Positions 1 to 7,483 of a stretch of DNA of 64,000 nt are shown here, piece by piece; position 1 is the first letter of the stretch, and each line of letters opens with the position of its first letter. Origin of the DNA: an uncultured Lachnospiraceae bacterium. Lineage in GTDB: Bacteria > Bacillota > Clostridia > Lachnospirales > Lachnospiraceae. The notes below the pieces were generated by a model. It searched no databases. It saw only the letters and a program-made list of their open reading frames with translations, and had not been told where the DNA came from. Location of the stretch: assembly GCA_947169385.1 (NCBI GenBank), contig CAMVPR010000001.1, forward strand, positions 62,001-126,000, read 5' to 3'. Both the position numbers and the translations under genes were made by a program.

Positions 1-1008
1 TGCGCGTTTCTTTAGCTTGACATTGACAGTTTTAGCGTCAGCTTGTATTACATTCTCTATGTCGTAGGTTTCTCCTAAGTAAGTTACTTTTGATGTATTA
101 GGCTGTGTCACAGCTTGTCCTTTAGGGGTCACCTGTAATGTTGCACCTATATTGTAAAGCTGCTCATCTATCACGCCTGATGCATCAACACTGTTATTAC
201 CCAAAACATTAGAATAAACAGCATATGTTGTACTTGTAATATTATTATCATTCACTTTTATCTGCGCTGTATCTGTGTTAGTATTAATAGCTATTTTAGC
301 CTTGTATTTTGCAGAATTCTTCTGAACTTCCCAGAAGACAGGCTCCCCATAGGAATCACCATTAATCCCTACAGTTCTGAACGCTAGATACATATCTTTT
401 TTTGGAGTAAAAGTAATAAAGCCAGTTGCTTCTTCAACTTCGTATTGACTAGCCGGATCCAACGCAGGGGTAGTCATATCGTACCCTACGAATGAATCAT
501 CTGCTGTATTATACCTAGCTGTCTTTGCCTCATATGTATCCCAGTTCTTAATTGTAGCTACACCTTTTTTTACTGTAGCTATACCAACCTGAAGCTCCTT
601 ATTAACATTAGTAGCTTTAAATTCACCGGAAGTTTCTAAAGCAATAGTCAACACGCCCGGATAATATACTGATACTACATCACTCTCGCTATATCCAGCA
701 TCCGCAGCATCTGGTGTTGCTTTAAAGTAATAAGTTGTTGGACCGGATGGTAGCCCAATAGATAAACTACCATCAGTAAGAGACATATTCCCCAAAGCAT
801 CTGCAGCAGTGCCATACGTATAGGTAACAGGTTTGGTTAATTCCTCATCAACAGTAGGCGTAAATATAATCTTTCCATCTGCAATTGCAGCAGACACTTT
901 CAATGTCAATTTATCTGCCGCACTCGCAGTTACACCTTTTCCTACAGCACTAAATGCTGTTGCAAATGCCATAGCAAACGCCAAGACAAATGCGATTGTT
1001 TTCTTCAT
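1..1008 (-). CDS. Secreted modular surface protein A (C-terminus outside window)
   Basis: The gene begins at ATG 1008 and runs off the left edge, so only the first 336 codons are visible. Residues 1-30 form a signal peptide (MKKTIAFVLAFAMAFATAFS...) whose codons nearly match those of the genes at 5923 and 8650. An extra beta-rich segment of about 90 residues follows, then a module with ELQVGIATVKKG...NWDTY and FTPKKDMYLAFRTV that is shared with those paralogs. The visible part ends in the conserved DAKTVNVKLKKR stretch. There is no Shine-Dalgarno sequence before the ATG; the leader lies in an inverted repeat shared with the 5923 gene. The family has no function I recognise; a cell-surface or exported role is inferred from the signal peptide. 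Confidence 0.8.
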   Translation of the reverse strand, partial: MKKTIAFVLAFAMAFATAFSAVGKGVTASAADKLTLKVSAAIADGKIIFTPTVDEELTKPVTYTYGTAADALGNMSLTDGSLSIGLPSGPTTYYFKATPDAADAGYSESDVVSVYYPGVLTIALETSGEFKATNVNKELQVGIATVKKGVATIKNWDTYEAKTARYNTADDSFVGYDMTTPALDPASQYEVEEATGFITFTPKKDMYLAFRTVGINGDSYGEPVFWEVQKNSAKYKAKIAINTNTDTAQIKVNDNNITSTTYAVYSNVLGNNSVDASGVIDEQLYNIGATLQVTPKGQAVTQPNTSKVTYLGETYDIENVIQADAKTVNVKLKKRA

Positions 1009-1234
1009 AGTTGAGGAGATATAAATAACAAAAGCCCTAAAACAAAGGGTTTTAGAGTGTAGAATGTATAAACAGTGTAGGTATGACACGAATTTTTCTT
1101 ATAGAAAGCGATATAGAAACGTTGTAATTATAAGGACCTTTAGAGTTTTACATGGTGTATGAACAGTGTACGAGTCTTGAAACCCTTATAAATAGTGCGT
1201 TTTCACAACAGAATGCAATTATAATCGCACTAAT
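946..1234 (-). repeat. Left copy of ~289-bp inverted repeat (leader + start + signal peptide codons)
   Basis: Its reverse complement matches 5697-5985 with only about ten visible mismatches. It spans about 225 bp upstream of the start codon plus the signal-peptide codons of the surface protein gene. Similarity falls off sharply in the mature coding region. The repeat contains AGTGCG/CGCACT arms and a terminator-like hairpin just before the ATG. Confidence 0.9.
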
Positions 1235-1241
1235 AAAATGA

Positions 1242-1266
1242 CATTGGGACGGTTCTTGTGGTAATT
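1242..1266. repeat. 25-bp direct repeat, left flank of the Rpn-type gene
   Basis: An identical 25-bp sequence (core GGGACGGTTCTTGTGG) recurs at 2584-2608 in the same orientation. The two copies bracket the Rpn-type gene, so this looks like the end of a mobile or recombined unit. Confidence 0.75.
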
Positions 1267-1519
1267 CATCACAAAAGATTAAACATACCTCAGTTCACAT
1301 TATGTGGACTGAGGTTTTTGTATGTATATCATAAAATGTACATTCACCGTTGTTCTTTTACCTTTACTACTTACCATGCTTGTGATACAATTATAATACC
1401 ATCTATTAAATTTTTGATGTTTTGTACCGGAAATCAACAAAGGGAGTTTAAGCTTAGTATTTAAAGCTAGGCTTGTTTTTGTACACTATTTAAACATCAA
1501 AGAAAGGTGGTTTTTTAAA

Positions 1520-2431
1520 TTGATAAATAGAGAATACAAGGATAGACTTTTTTCATTTATATTTGGCAATGAGTCTAGGAGAGATTGGACTTTAAGTCTT
1601 TACAATGCTGTTAATGAATCGGATTATCAAAACCCTGATGATATTGAGATTAATACTATGGGCGATACTCTATATTTAGGTATGAAGAATGATGTCTCAT
1701 TCGTTATTGGTGGATATGTGAGTCTATATGCACACCAGAGTACATATAATCCTAATATGCCTCTCAGGGAGTTAATATATCTCGGGCATCTTTTAAGTAA
1801 GTATGTTGAACAACATAAACTAAACATTTACAGTCAAAGGCAAATCAGAATCCCTATCCCTAAACTTGTTGTTTTCTATAATGGCAAGCAGGATATGCCG
1901 GAGCAGACAGTATTGGAGCTTAAGGATGCTTTCCCGGAAGGCATGAATCCTGATGATTCGGATGTAAGTGTTAAAGTACGCATGCTAAATATACACAGTG
2001 ACAAGAATCGTAGGATAATGAGTTCGTGCAGACCATTATATGAATATGCATCGTTTGTAGATAACATCTACAAGTATCGAGAGACAGAAGACATAGAGAC
2101 TGCTGTTGACATGGCGTTATCTGATATTCCTGACGATTGGATTATAAGGAATTACCTGATGGCAAACAAATCGGAGGTGAGGCTTATGTGTTTAACTGAA
2201 TATAACGAAGAAGAAACGATGCAGATGTTTAGGGAAGAAGGTCGAATTGAAGGTAGAGAAGAAGGACGAATTGAAGGTAGAGAAGAAGGCCGAGAAGAAG
2301 GACGAATTGAAGGCAGGATTAAACTTATTGTTGATTTGGTCAACGACGAAGTATTGACATTAGAAGAGGCTGCCATAAGGCTAGGCATGACTGTTGAAGA
2401 ACTTAAATCCCGCATAGAAAAAGAATCGTGA
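1520..2431 (+). CDS. Rpn-family recombination-promoting nuclease / PD-(D/E)XK transposase-like protein
   Basis: This 303-residue protein matches the Rpn/PDDEXK transposase-like family common in Lachnospiraceae. It has the MKNDVSF motif (Asp58), LYxHQSTYNPNMP (70-81), the PIPKLVVFYNG motif near residue 113, and a charged C-terminus of EEGRIEGR repeats ending in an LTLEEAAIRLGMTVEEL helix pair. Family members are DNA nucleases that promote RecA-independent recombination. Here the usual Glu of LYEHQS is Ala71, so catalysis may be lost. The start is TTG 1520, ten bases after AAAGGTGG at 1502-1509. Perfect 25-bp direct repeats flank the gene. The family call is firm; activity is uncertain. Confidence 0.85.
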   Translation: MINREYKDRLFSFIFGNESRRDWTLSLYNAVNESDYQNPDDIEINTMGDTLYLGMKNDVSFVIGGYVSLYAHQSTYNPNMPLRELIYLGHLLSKYVEQHKLNIYSQRQIRIPIPKLVVFYNGKQDMPEQTVLELKDAFPEGMNPDDSDVSVKVRMLNIHSDKNRRIMSSCRPLYEYASFVDNIYKYRETEDIETAVDMALSDIPDDWIIRNYLMANKSEVRLMCLTEYNEEETMQMFREEGRIEGREEGRIEGREEGREEGRIEGRIKLIVDLVNDEVLTLEEAAIRLGMTVEELKSRIEKES

Positions 2432-2504
2432 CAAAAGATTCATTTTTTTGCATATATCTTACAATTGCACACAATATAAAGAGCAGGTCTAATTGAAGAA
2501 GTAT

Positions 2505-2552
2505 TGACCTTCTAAAGAAGGTCAAAGATCCTTCGCTTCGCTCAGGATGACA
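2505..2552. repeat. REP-like repeat (hairpin + TTCGCTTCGCTCA motif)
   Basis: A GACCTTC/GAAGGTC hairpin is followed by AAAGATCCTTCGCTTCGCTC and AGGATGACA. It belongs to the dispersed family seen at about 16 places in the window and sits just downstream of the Rpn-type gene. Confidence 0.8.
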
Positions 2553-2583
2553 TTTTTAATAATGAAGTTCCTTATCTTAATGG

Positions 2584-2608
2584 CATTGGGACGGTTCTTG
2601 TGGTAATT
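2584..2608. repeat. 25-bp direct repeat, right flank of the Rpn-type gene
   Basis: Identical to 1242-1266 in the same orientation. Confidence 0.75.
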
Positions 2609-2636
2609 TCACTTAGCGAAAAACCGAGTTAGCATA

Positions 2637-3944
2637 TTACAGAAACATAACCATATACAATGGTAACGTAACTATTCCATCTTCACCTACTCCCACATTT
2701 CCGTTAATAAACTTATATGCGTAGTGTATATTTGTGTTCTTTTTTATTATTGAGTTAAGAGAGTTGGATCTTGTGTTTGAACTTTTTACTTCGATTGGAA
2801 CAACCTCTCCGTCAATCTGAACTATAAAGTCTAATTCTTTCTTGGTAGTTTCATTTTTATAAAAGTACAAATTATAGTCTTTCTTGTATAAAGCGTCTGC
2901 AATAGCACACTCGTATAACCCGCCCTTGGTATTACCGGATAGTGTATTCTCAACTATATGTTGCTTGAGCGAGTAATCTTTCATAGATATCAGCAATGAC
3001 AAATCAGTGGTATATGCCCTGAAGAAGTTGTCACGAGAATAATCTTCCAAATCATACTCTAACTTCGTTACTGATTTACACAAATGTATAATATCCGCAC
3101 GAAGAAGCCACTCGATACTTGAATAATACTTCTGCGCTCGAGCACCCTGTTCTATCTCTTTATACTGAAACTTATGGTTCTCTTTATCTAAAAGCTGCTT
3201 TGATAAAGTGAGATAACACTTCTCTGCTTTGACCTTCTCTTCCGCATTTGCATAATGTGCGATATCATATTGATATCCTTGAAGGAGACTGCGCTGAACT
3301 GTATCAACTTCACGGTAGTCTTTGGTATCCACGTATCTTTGAACTACCTCCGGCATTCCGCCAGTTGCTATATAATGTCTATAATATTGCAACATTTGGT
3401 TATTGATTGAATCCGGAACCTTAGCTCTTTTTTCAAAACAAGAGCGAAGCGAGGCAATCATGTCTTCTTTTATTCCAATTCCCCACAAAAACTCTTCAAA
3501 ATCAAGAGCGTGCATCTTAAGATAATCAACGTAGCCGACCGGATAAGAAGACGCTCTGTTATAATCTATTCCAAGAAGTGAACCAGAGGCGATTACATCA
3601 TACTGATTATCGATGGCCCAGAACTTAAGGGATGTTATTGCTTCAGGGCATTCCTGGATTTCGTCAAGAAATATGAGAGTCTTCTTTGGAGTGATTTGCA
3701 TTTCTGGAAATCGAAATCTCATTGCCATAACCATATTCTCTACAGTTAAGTCTCCGGAGAATATTTCTGATGCAGAAGGCGTTTGCTTAAAATTAATCAT
3801 TAAATACTCATCGTAATTGTCATTGGCGTACTTCTCGATTACGTACGTTTTGCCTACCTGTCTAGCTCCTTGGATCACCAGACATTTGTTATTCTTGTTC
3901 TTGCGCCATTGTTCAATCTGATTATAAATCTTTCGTTTTAACAT
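2637..3944 (-). CDS. AAA_14/DUF4143-type ATP-binding protein with C-terminal nuclease-like domain
   Basis: This 435-residue protein has a Walker A motif GARQVGKT (26-33), a Walker B motif LIFLDEIQ near residue 90, and the ASGSLLG sensor segment typical of AAA_14. The C-terminal DUF4143 region ends with KELDFIVQIDGEVVPIEVKSS, a PD-(D/E)XK-like D...E-x-K arrangement. Members are widespread accessory ATPases of unknown physiological role. ATG 3944 is preceded by GAGGG. A promoter and three 11-bp repeats lie upstream. The gene is convergent with the Rpn-type gene. A remnant of a second gene of this family lies at 57488-57574. The family call is firm; the function is unknown. Confidence 0.85.
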   Translation of the reverse strand: MLKRKIYNQIEQWRKNKNNKCLVIQGARQVGKTYVIEKYANDNYDEYLMINFKQTPSASEIFSGDLTVENMVMAMRFRFPEMQITPKKTLIFLDEIQECPEAITSLKFWAIDNQYDVIASGSLLGIDYNRASSYPVGYVDYLKMHALDFEEFLWGIGIKEDMIASLRSCFEKRAKVPDSINNQMLQYYRHYIATGGMPEVVQRYVDTKDYREVDTVQRSLLQGYQYDIAHYANAEEKVKAEKCYLTLSKQLLDKENHKFQYKEIEQGARAQKYYSSIEWLLRADIIHLCKSVTKLEYDLEDYSRDNFFRAYTTDLSLLISMKDYSLKQHIVENTLSGNTKGGLYECAIADALYKKDYNLYFYKNETTKKELDFIVQIDGEVVPIEVKSSNTRSNSLNSIIKKNTNIHYAYKFINGNVGVGEDGIVTLPLYMVMFL

Positions 3945-3981
3945 ATAAATACCCTCGAATTACTACAGTAATCTCAATGCT

Positions 3982-4057
3982 ATCAACATTTTACGGAAGT
4001 AATTATGTTGATAATCAACATTTTGGAATGGTAAAATGTATCTATTATCAACATTTT
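3982..4057 (-). promoter_or_regulatory. Three 11-bp repeats at 32-33 bp spacing before the DUF4143 ATPase
   Basis: ATCAACATTTT occurs at 3982-3992, 4014-4024 and 4047-4057, between the likely promoter and the start codon. The three-helical-turn spacing suggests binding sites for a cooperative regulator. That role is inferred. Confidence 0.55.
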
Positions 4058-4062
4058 GGTAT

Positions 4063-4091
4063 ATTATGACATTATTTAGGAATATAGTCAA
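4063..4091 (-). promoter_or_regulatory. Predicted sigma-A promoter of the DUF4143 ATPase gene
   Basis: On the minus strand, TTGACT (4086-4091) and CATAAT (4063-4068) are separated by 17 bp. Confidence 0.5.
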
Positions 4092-4194
4092 GAAAATAAA
4101 ACCGTATGGCGTATAACGAAGTTGATTTTAGTTTTACATACTTTACTAGCAAGATAGTCTGTGATAAAATCAAATTACCTTTTTTCTTTGGACT

Positions 4195-4485
4195 TCAAAT
4201 TGCCTGTACCTAAGCTTGTTGTATTTTATAATGGTGCTGAATGATATGCCGAAGGACTGGATTATAAGAGAATGTTTGTTGATTAACAAGGCGGAGGTGA
4301 CGCTTATGCTTCTCACAGAATACAATGAAGAAGAAACTATGCAAATGTTTAAGGAAGAAGGTAGGCAAGAAGACAGAATTCAGCTTATAGTTGATTTGGT
4401 GAATGATAAAGTGATATCTATGGAAGAAGCTGCCTCTCGAGCAGACATGACTGTTGAAGAGTTTAAGAAGCATATTGAGAAATAG
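4195..4485 (+). pseudogene. Rpn-family gene remnant 1 (internal deletion and frame break)
   Basis: The remnant starts in frame with KLPVPKLVVFYNGAE, then a stop. It resumes in another frame as DMPKDWIIRECLLINKAEV...TEYNEEETMQMFKEEGR and the C-terminal EEAASRADMTVEEF helix. Relative to the gene at 1520, about 70 internal codons and the whole N-terminal nuclease core are missing. An open frame from 4216 remains but has no nuclease domain. Bases 4288-4433 are identical to 5331-5476. This is probably non-functional debris. Confidence 0.8.
4288..4433 (+). repeat. 146-bp direct repeat, left of the toxin-antitoxin module
   Basis: Base-for-base identical to 5331-5476 in the same orientation. Both copies lie in Rpn C-terminal debris and bracket the RelBE-type pair. 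Confidence 0.85.
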
Positions 4486-4498
4486 CTAGTTTATTCAA

Positions 4499-4526
4499 AA
4501 CCACAGGATTAAGTCCTGTGGTTTTT
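4499..4526 (+). terminator. Rho-independent terminator
   Basis: An AACCACAGGA/TCCTGTGGTT stem is followed by a run of T, directly after Rpn remnant 1. A degraded copy of the same hairpin follows remnant 2 at 5540-5564. Confidence 0.75.
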
Positions 4527-4663
4527 CTTATGCTAAGTGGTCAAAAGGGACAGACCCCACTGATTACATAACGTAAAAATGTATTGCATTTGTCTGTACA
4601 ATGACTTATAATTATCTTAAAAAGATGTACTAGTTATGATAAGTGCTTAGGAGTTGATGTAAT

Positions 4664-4969
4664 ATGGCTAAAACTGCAAATTTATACGCAAGGATTGAAC
4701 CAGATGTAAAAGAGCAAGCTGAGAGCATCCTTACAGCTTTGGGGATTCCTGCGTCAAATGCAATCAATATGTTTTATAAGCAAATTATTCTTCAAAGAGG
4801 AATACCTTTTGAAATAAAGATGCCTGCGGTAAAACCACTTGATGTTACCACTCTTACGGATGCACAAATGGATGCTGAATTAGAAAAAGGATACTCGGAT
4901 ATGCAAGCTGGAAGAACTAAGTCAGTAAAATCTGCATTTGCTGATATTAGAAGGGATTATGGCTTATGA
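4664..4969 (+). CDS. RelB/DinJ-family antitoxin
   Basis: This 101-residue protein has the RelB/DinJ ribbon-helix-helix start, with NLYARIEPDVKEQAESILTALGIPASNAINMFYKQI. That domain dimerises to bind operator DNA, and the C-terminal part wraps the toxin. AGGAG lies about 10 bases before ATG 4664. The stop overlaps the next gene's start as ATGA, so translation of antitoxin and toxin is coupled, and the pair is probably autoregulated. It sits between two 146-bp Rpn-debris repeats, which suggests arrival as a cassette. Confidence 0.9.
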   Translation: MAKTANLYARIEPDVKEQAESILTALGIPASNAINMFYKQIILQRGIPFEIKMPAVKPLDVTTLTDAQMDAELEKGYSDMQAGRTKSVKSAFADIRRDYGL

Positions 4970-5301
4970 TGTTTGATGTACAGATTTCAGAACAGGCTGA
5001 CAGAGACTTAAGGAATATATTTGAGTATATTGCGTTCGAGTTGTTGTCACCCCAAAATGCTGCTGGCCAGATAGACCGTCTAGAAGATGCTATCAGCAAA
5101 CTTGATACTATGCCAGAGAAATTCTGTCGATACGAAAGAGAGCCATGGTATAATAGAGGGCTAAGGTTTTTTTCTGTTGATAATTATTTGGTCTTTTATA
5201 TCCCGAATATAGAAGACCATATTGTTACGGTTATTCGCGTGATGTATGGTGGAAGAGATGTGGATAAAGAATTAAATCGACATACGCATTATGAGATATA
5301 A
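4966..5301 (+). CDS. RelE/ParE-superfamily toxin
   Basis: This 111-residue protein has the RelE/ParE fold pattern: an N-terminal FDVQISEQADRDLRNIFEYI helix pair, LEDAISKLDTMPEKF, then the C-terminal strand set RGLRFFSVDNYLVFYIPN...VTVIRVMYGGRDVDKEL. The VIRVMYGGRD ending is typical of the RelE/YoeB-like ribosome-dependent mRNA interferase branch. A ParE-like gyrase target cannot be excluded from sequence alone. It overlaps the antitoxin gene by four bases. Confidence 0.88.
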   Translation: MMFDVQISEQADRDLRNIFEYIAFELLSPQNAAGQIDRLEDAISKLDTMPEKFCRYEREPWYNRGLRFFSVDNYLVFYIPNIEDHIVTVIRVMYGGRDVDKELNRHTHYEI

Positions 5302-5318
5302 CAAAACTAAGAGACTGT

Positions 5319-5531
5319 TTGCTTATAAATAAGGCGGAGGTGACGCTTATGCTTCTCACAGAATACAATGAAGAAGAAACTATGCAAATGTTTAAGGAAG
5401 AAGGTAGGCAAGAAGACAGAATTCAGCTTATAGTTGATTTGGTGAATGATAAAGTGATATCTATGGAAGAAGCTGCGTCCCGAGTTGACATGAGTGTTGA
5501 AGAATTCAAGAAGCGTATTGAGAAAAAGTAG
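5319..5531 (+). pseudogene. Rpn-family gene remnant 2 (C-terminal fragment)
   Basis: A 70-codon open frame (TTG at 5319) encodes LINKAEVTLMLLTEYNEEETMQMFKEEGR...VEEFKKRIEKK, the C-terminal tail of an Rpn-type protein with no nuclease core. It starts 17 bases after the toxin stop. Its first 146 aligned bases are identical to remnant 1, so one probably arose from the other by duplication or by recombination around the toxin-antitoxin pair. Confidence 0.8.
5331..5476 (+). repeat. 146-bp direct repeat, right of the toxin-antitoxin module
   Basis: Identical to 4288-4433. The start-to-start distance is 1043 bp and the interval holds only the relBE-type operon. Confidence 0.85.
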
Positions 5532-5696
5532 TTAATTATAACCACAGGATAACGTCTTGTGGTTTATATTTTGCTAATTAATCAATGGGGATTGTCTCCA
5601 TTGGTAAGTATATCGTAAATATTTCCCAGTCCTTAATAAAGGGCTGGGATTATTAATGCAACTATCTGCTAATAATTCATGTAATAAATCCGCCTT

Positions 5697-5985
5697 ATTA
5701 GTGCGATTATAGTTGCATCCTGTTGCGAAAACGCACTATTTATAAGGGTTTCAAGACTCGTACACTGTTCCTACACCATGTAAAACTCTAAAGGTCCTTA
5801 TAATTACAACGTTTCTATAGAGCTTTCTATAAGAAAAATTCGTGTCATACCTACACTGTTTATACATTCTACACTCTAAAACCCTTTGTTTTAGGGCTTT
5901 TGTTATTTATATCTCCTCAACTATGAAGAAAACAATCGCATTTGTCTTGGCGTTTGCTATGGCATTTGCAACAGCGTTTAGTGCT
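5697..5985 (+). repeat. Right copy of ~289-bp inverted repeat
   Basis: Inverted partner of 946-1234. It includes a possible promoter (TTGCAT-N18-TATTTA near 5713-5742), a leader with repeated TACACTGTT motifs, a hairpin at about 5877-5900 followed by T-rich sequence, and the start codon with signal-peptide codons of the 5923 gene. Confidence 0.9.
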
Positions 5986-7389
5986 ATAGGAGCTAAGACA
6001 ACTGCTAGCGCAGCTACTACAGCTAAGGATTTTAATGTAGAGTTGCATCCAGATGGTAATTTTAGAGCAACTGGTGCTAATTATCAGGTACAGGTAGCGC
6101 TTGCTACAGTTAAGAACGGTACTGCTAAGGCTATCGCTAATTGGGATACCTACATCGTTGATCAGGGTACAACAGATGGTAAAGTTGCAATTAACCCTAA
6201 GAAGGATGCATATTACGCATTCAGAACAGTAAGCGGTGACGGATTTGCAGATCCTATATTCTTTAAGGTTGTTAAGCATGCAGACAAGTATAAAGCTACT
6301 GTGACCCCAAGTGGTGATGCTTATAAAGTGACTTTTACCGGAGTTTCTGATGGTGTAAAGATTGTAGGAGACGGAGAAGGATCAGGAGCTTTTGTTCAGG
6401 CAATAAGAGACAAAGATAACAAAGACACCGGCGAGTATATAGTAGCTGGACCAATCACACAGGTTGGTGGAACACTTCAGTTCATTCCAAAAGGAAATGA
6501 AGCTGCTGCTACAGTTAGTGAGAAAGTTAAGTACAACGGTGTTGAGTGTGTAGTATCAGGCAACGCAGTTAAGGCTAATGCTAAGGCAGTTAACGTTAAG
6601 ATTAAGAAGCAGGCTAACGGACCTAAGGTTGCTATCAACTACGTTAAGGGTATTGCAACAATTCCTGCTAACTGCTTATATAAAGTTATAAGTGCTGATG
6701 CTGAGTGGACAACTGCTAAGTGGACAAAGGTAACAGCTAAGACTACTGTTGATTTAACCGCAGGTTCTGACGTTGTAGTTCAGGTTATGAAAGATGCTAC
6801 CGCTAAGGCTATTATGTCTAAGGTTGGTACCGGTACAATCACTCGTAACGTACTTGATCTTGCTTCGTCAGATGCACTTGAGTATGATAATGAAGACTTA
6901 ACTAAGGGTCTTAAGATTACTAATAAGTCTTCTAAGACTGACCTTCAGTATGTTATTTCTACAACAGCACCTACTAAGGATACCAAGTGGTCAACACTTA
7001 AGACAACTAAGAGCGCAACCATCAAGAAGGGATTAGCAGGAGCTAAGTTATACTACAGAGCAGCAGCTGTTGCTAAGGAGATGAAGGGACCTGGTGAGAC
7101 TTTCGTTATCACTTATGAGAAGGCAGAGCTTAAGGCAAATGTAAAGAAAAATGCTGCTCCTGGGTATCTTGATGTAGCATTCGCAGAGGAGATTGAGGGT
7201 TCATTAGTTGTTACAAGTGGAGATGCTAAAACAATAGCTAAGGCAGATTTTACAAAGGGAACAGCAACAGTTAAATTAGATGAAACCCCTGGAGCTACCA
7301 CCAAATTGAATGTATCATTTACTTTAAAGGATAAATTCAATAAATTATACTTCGTAAAAGATGTTGAATTCGAATACAAAGTTGACTAA
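5923..7389 (+). CDS. Secreted modular surface protein B
   Basis: This 488-residue protein begins at ATG 5923; an in-frame GTG at 5842 would add 27 residues without a ribosome site and would spoil the signal peptide. Residues 1-30 are a Sec signal peptide. Module 1 has NYQVQVALATVKNGTAKAIANWDTY and INPKKDAYYAFRTVSGDGFADPIFF. A later module has NVKIKKQANGPKVAINYVKGIATIP...W. Both recur in the proteins at 7484 and 12271. The composition is rich in Lys, Ala and Thr, as in extracellular beta-sandwich repeats. No sortase signal or lipobox is visible. The start has no Shine-Dalgarno sequence. Function is unknown; cell-surface display is inferred. Confidence 0.82.
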   Translation: MKKTIAFVLAFAMAFATAFSAIGAKTTASAATTAKDFNVELHPDGNFRATGANYQVQVALATVKNGTAKAIANWDTYIVDQGTTDGKVAINPKKDAYYAFRTVSGDGFADPIFFKVVKHADKYKATVTPSGDAYKVTFTGVSDGVKIVGDGEGSGAFVQAIRDKDNKDTGEYIVAGPITQVGGTLQFIPKGNEAAATVSEKVKYNGVECVVSGNAVKANAKAVNVKIKKQANGPKVAINYVKGIATIPANCLYKVISADAEWTTAKWTKVTAKTTVDLTAGSDVVVQVMKDATAKAIMSKVGTGTITRNVLDLASSDALEYDNEDLTKGLKITNKSSKTDLQYVISTTAPTKDTKWSTLKTTKSATIKKGLAGAKLYYRAAAVAKEMKGPGETFVITYEKAELKANVKKNAAPGYLDVAFAEEIEGSLVVTSGDAKTIAKADFTKGTATVKLDETPGATTKLNVSFTLKDKFNKLYFVKDVEFEYKVD

Positions 7390-7411
7390 TAGCATATTAA
7401 GTTAAACGTTT

Positions 7412-7443
7412 AAAAAGCCATCCACTATGCGGATGGCTTTTTT
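7412..7443. terminator. Bidirectional terminator between convergent surface protein genes
   Basis: AAAAAGCCATCC and GGATGGCTTTTTT form a strong stem with A/T runs on both sides, between the stop codons at 7389 and 7484. Confidence 0.85.
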
Positions 7444-7483
7444 GTACCTATTTTATTTGATTATGTATGATCACGTAATAATG

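Noticed and set aside
1258-1464. 68-codon plus-strand frame
   Set aside because: It starts inside the 25-bp direct repeat, has no ribosome site, and its protein has no recognisable features.
2236-2320. Repeats inside the Rpn-type gene as a tandem repeat locus
   Set aside because: They are in-frame EEGRIEGR codon repeats normal for the C-terminal tail of this family.
5842-5922. Upstream GTG start for surface protein B (27 more residues)
   Set aside because: There is no ribosome site, the extension would spoil the signal peptide, and it runs through the leader hairpin shared with gene A.
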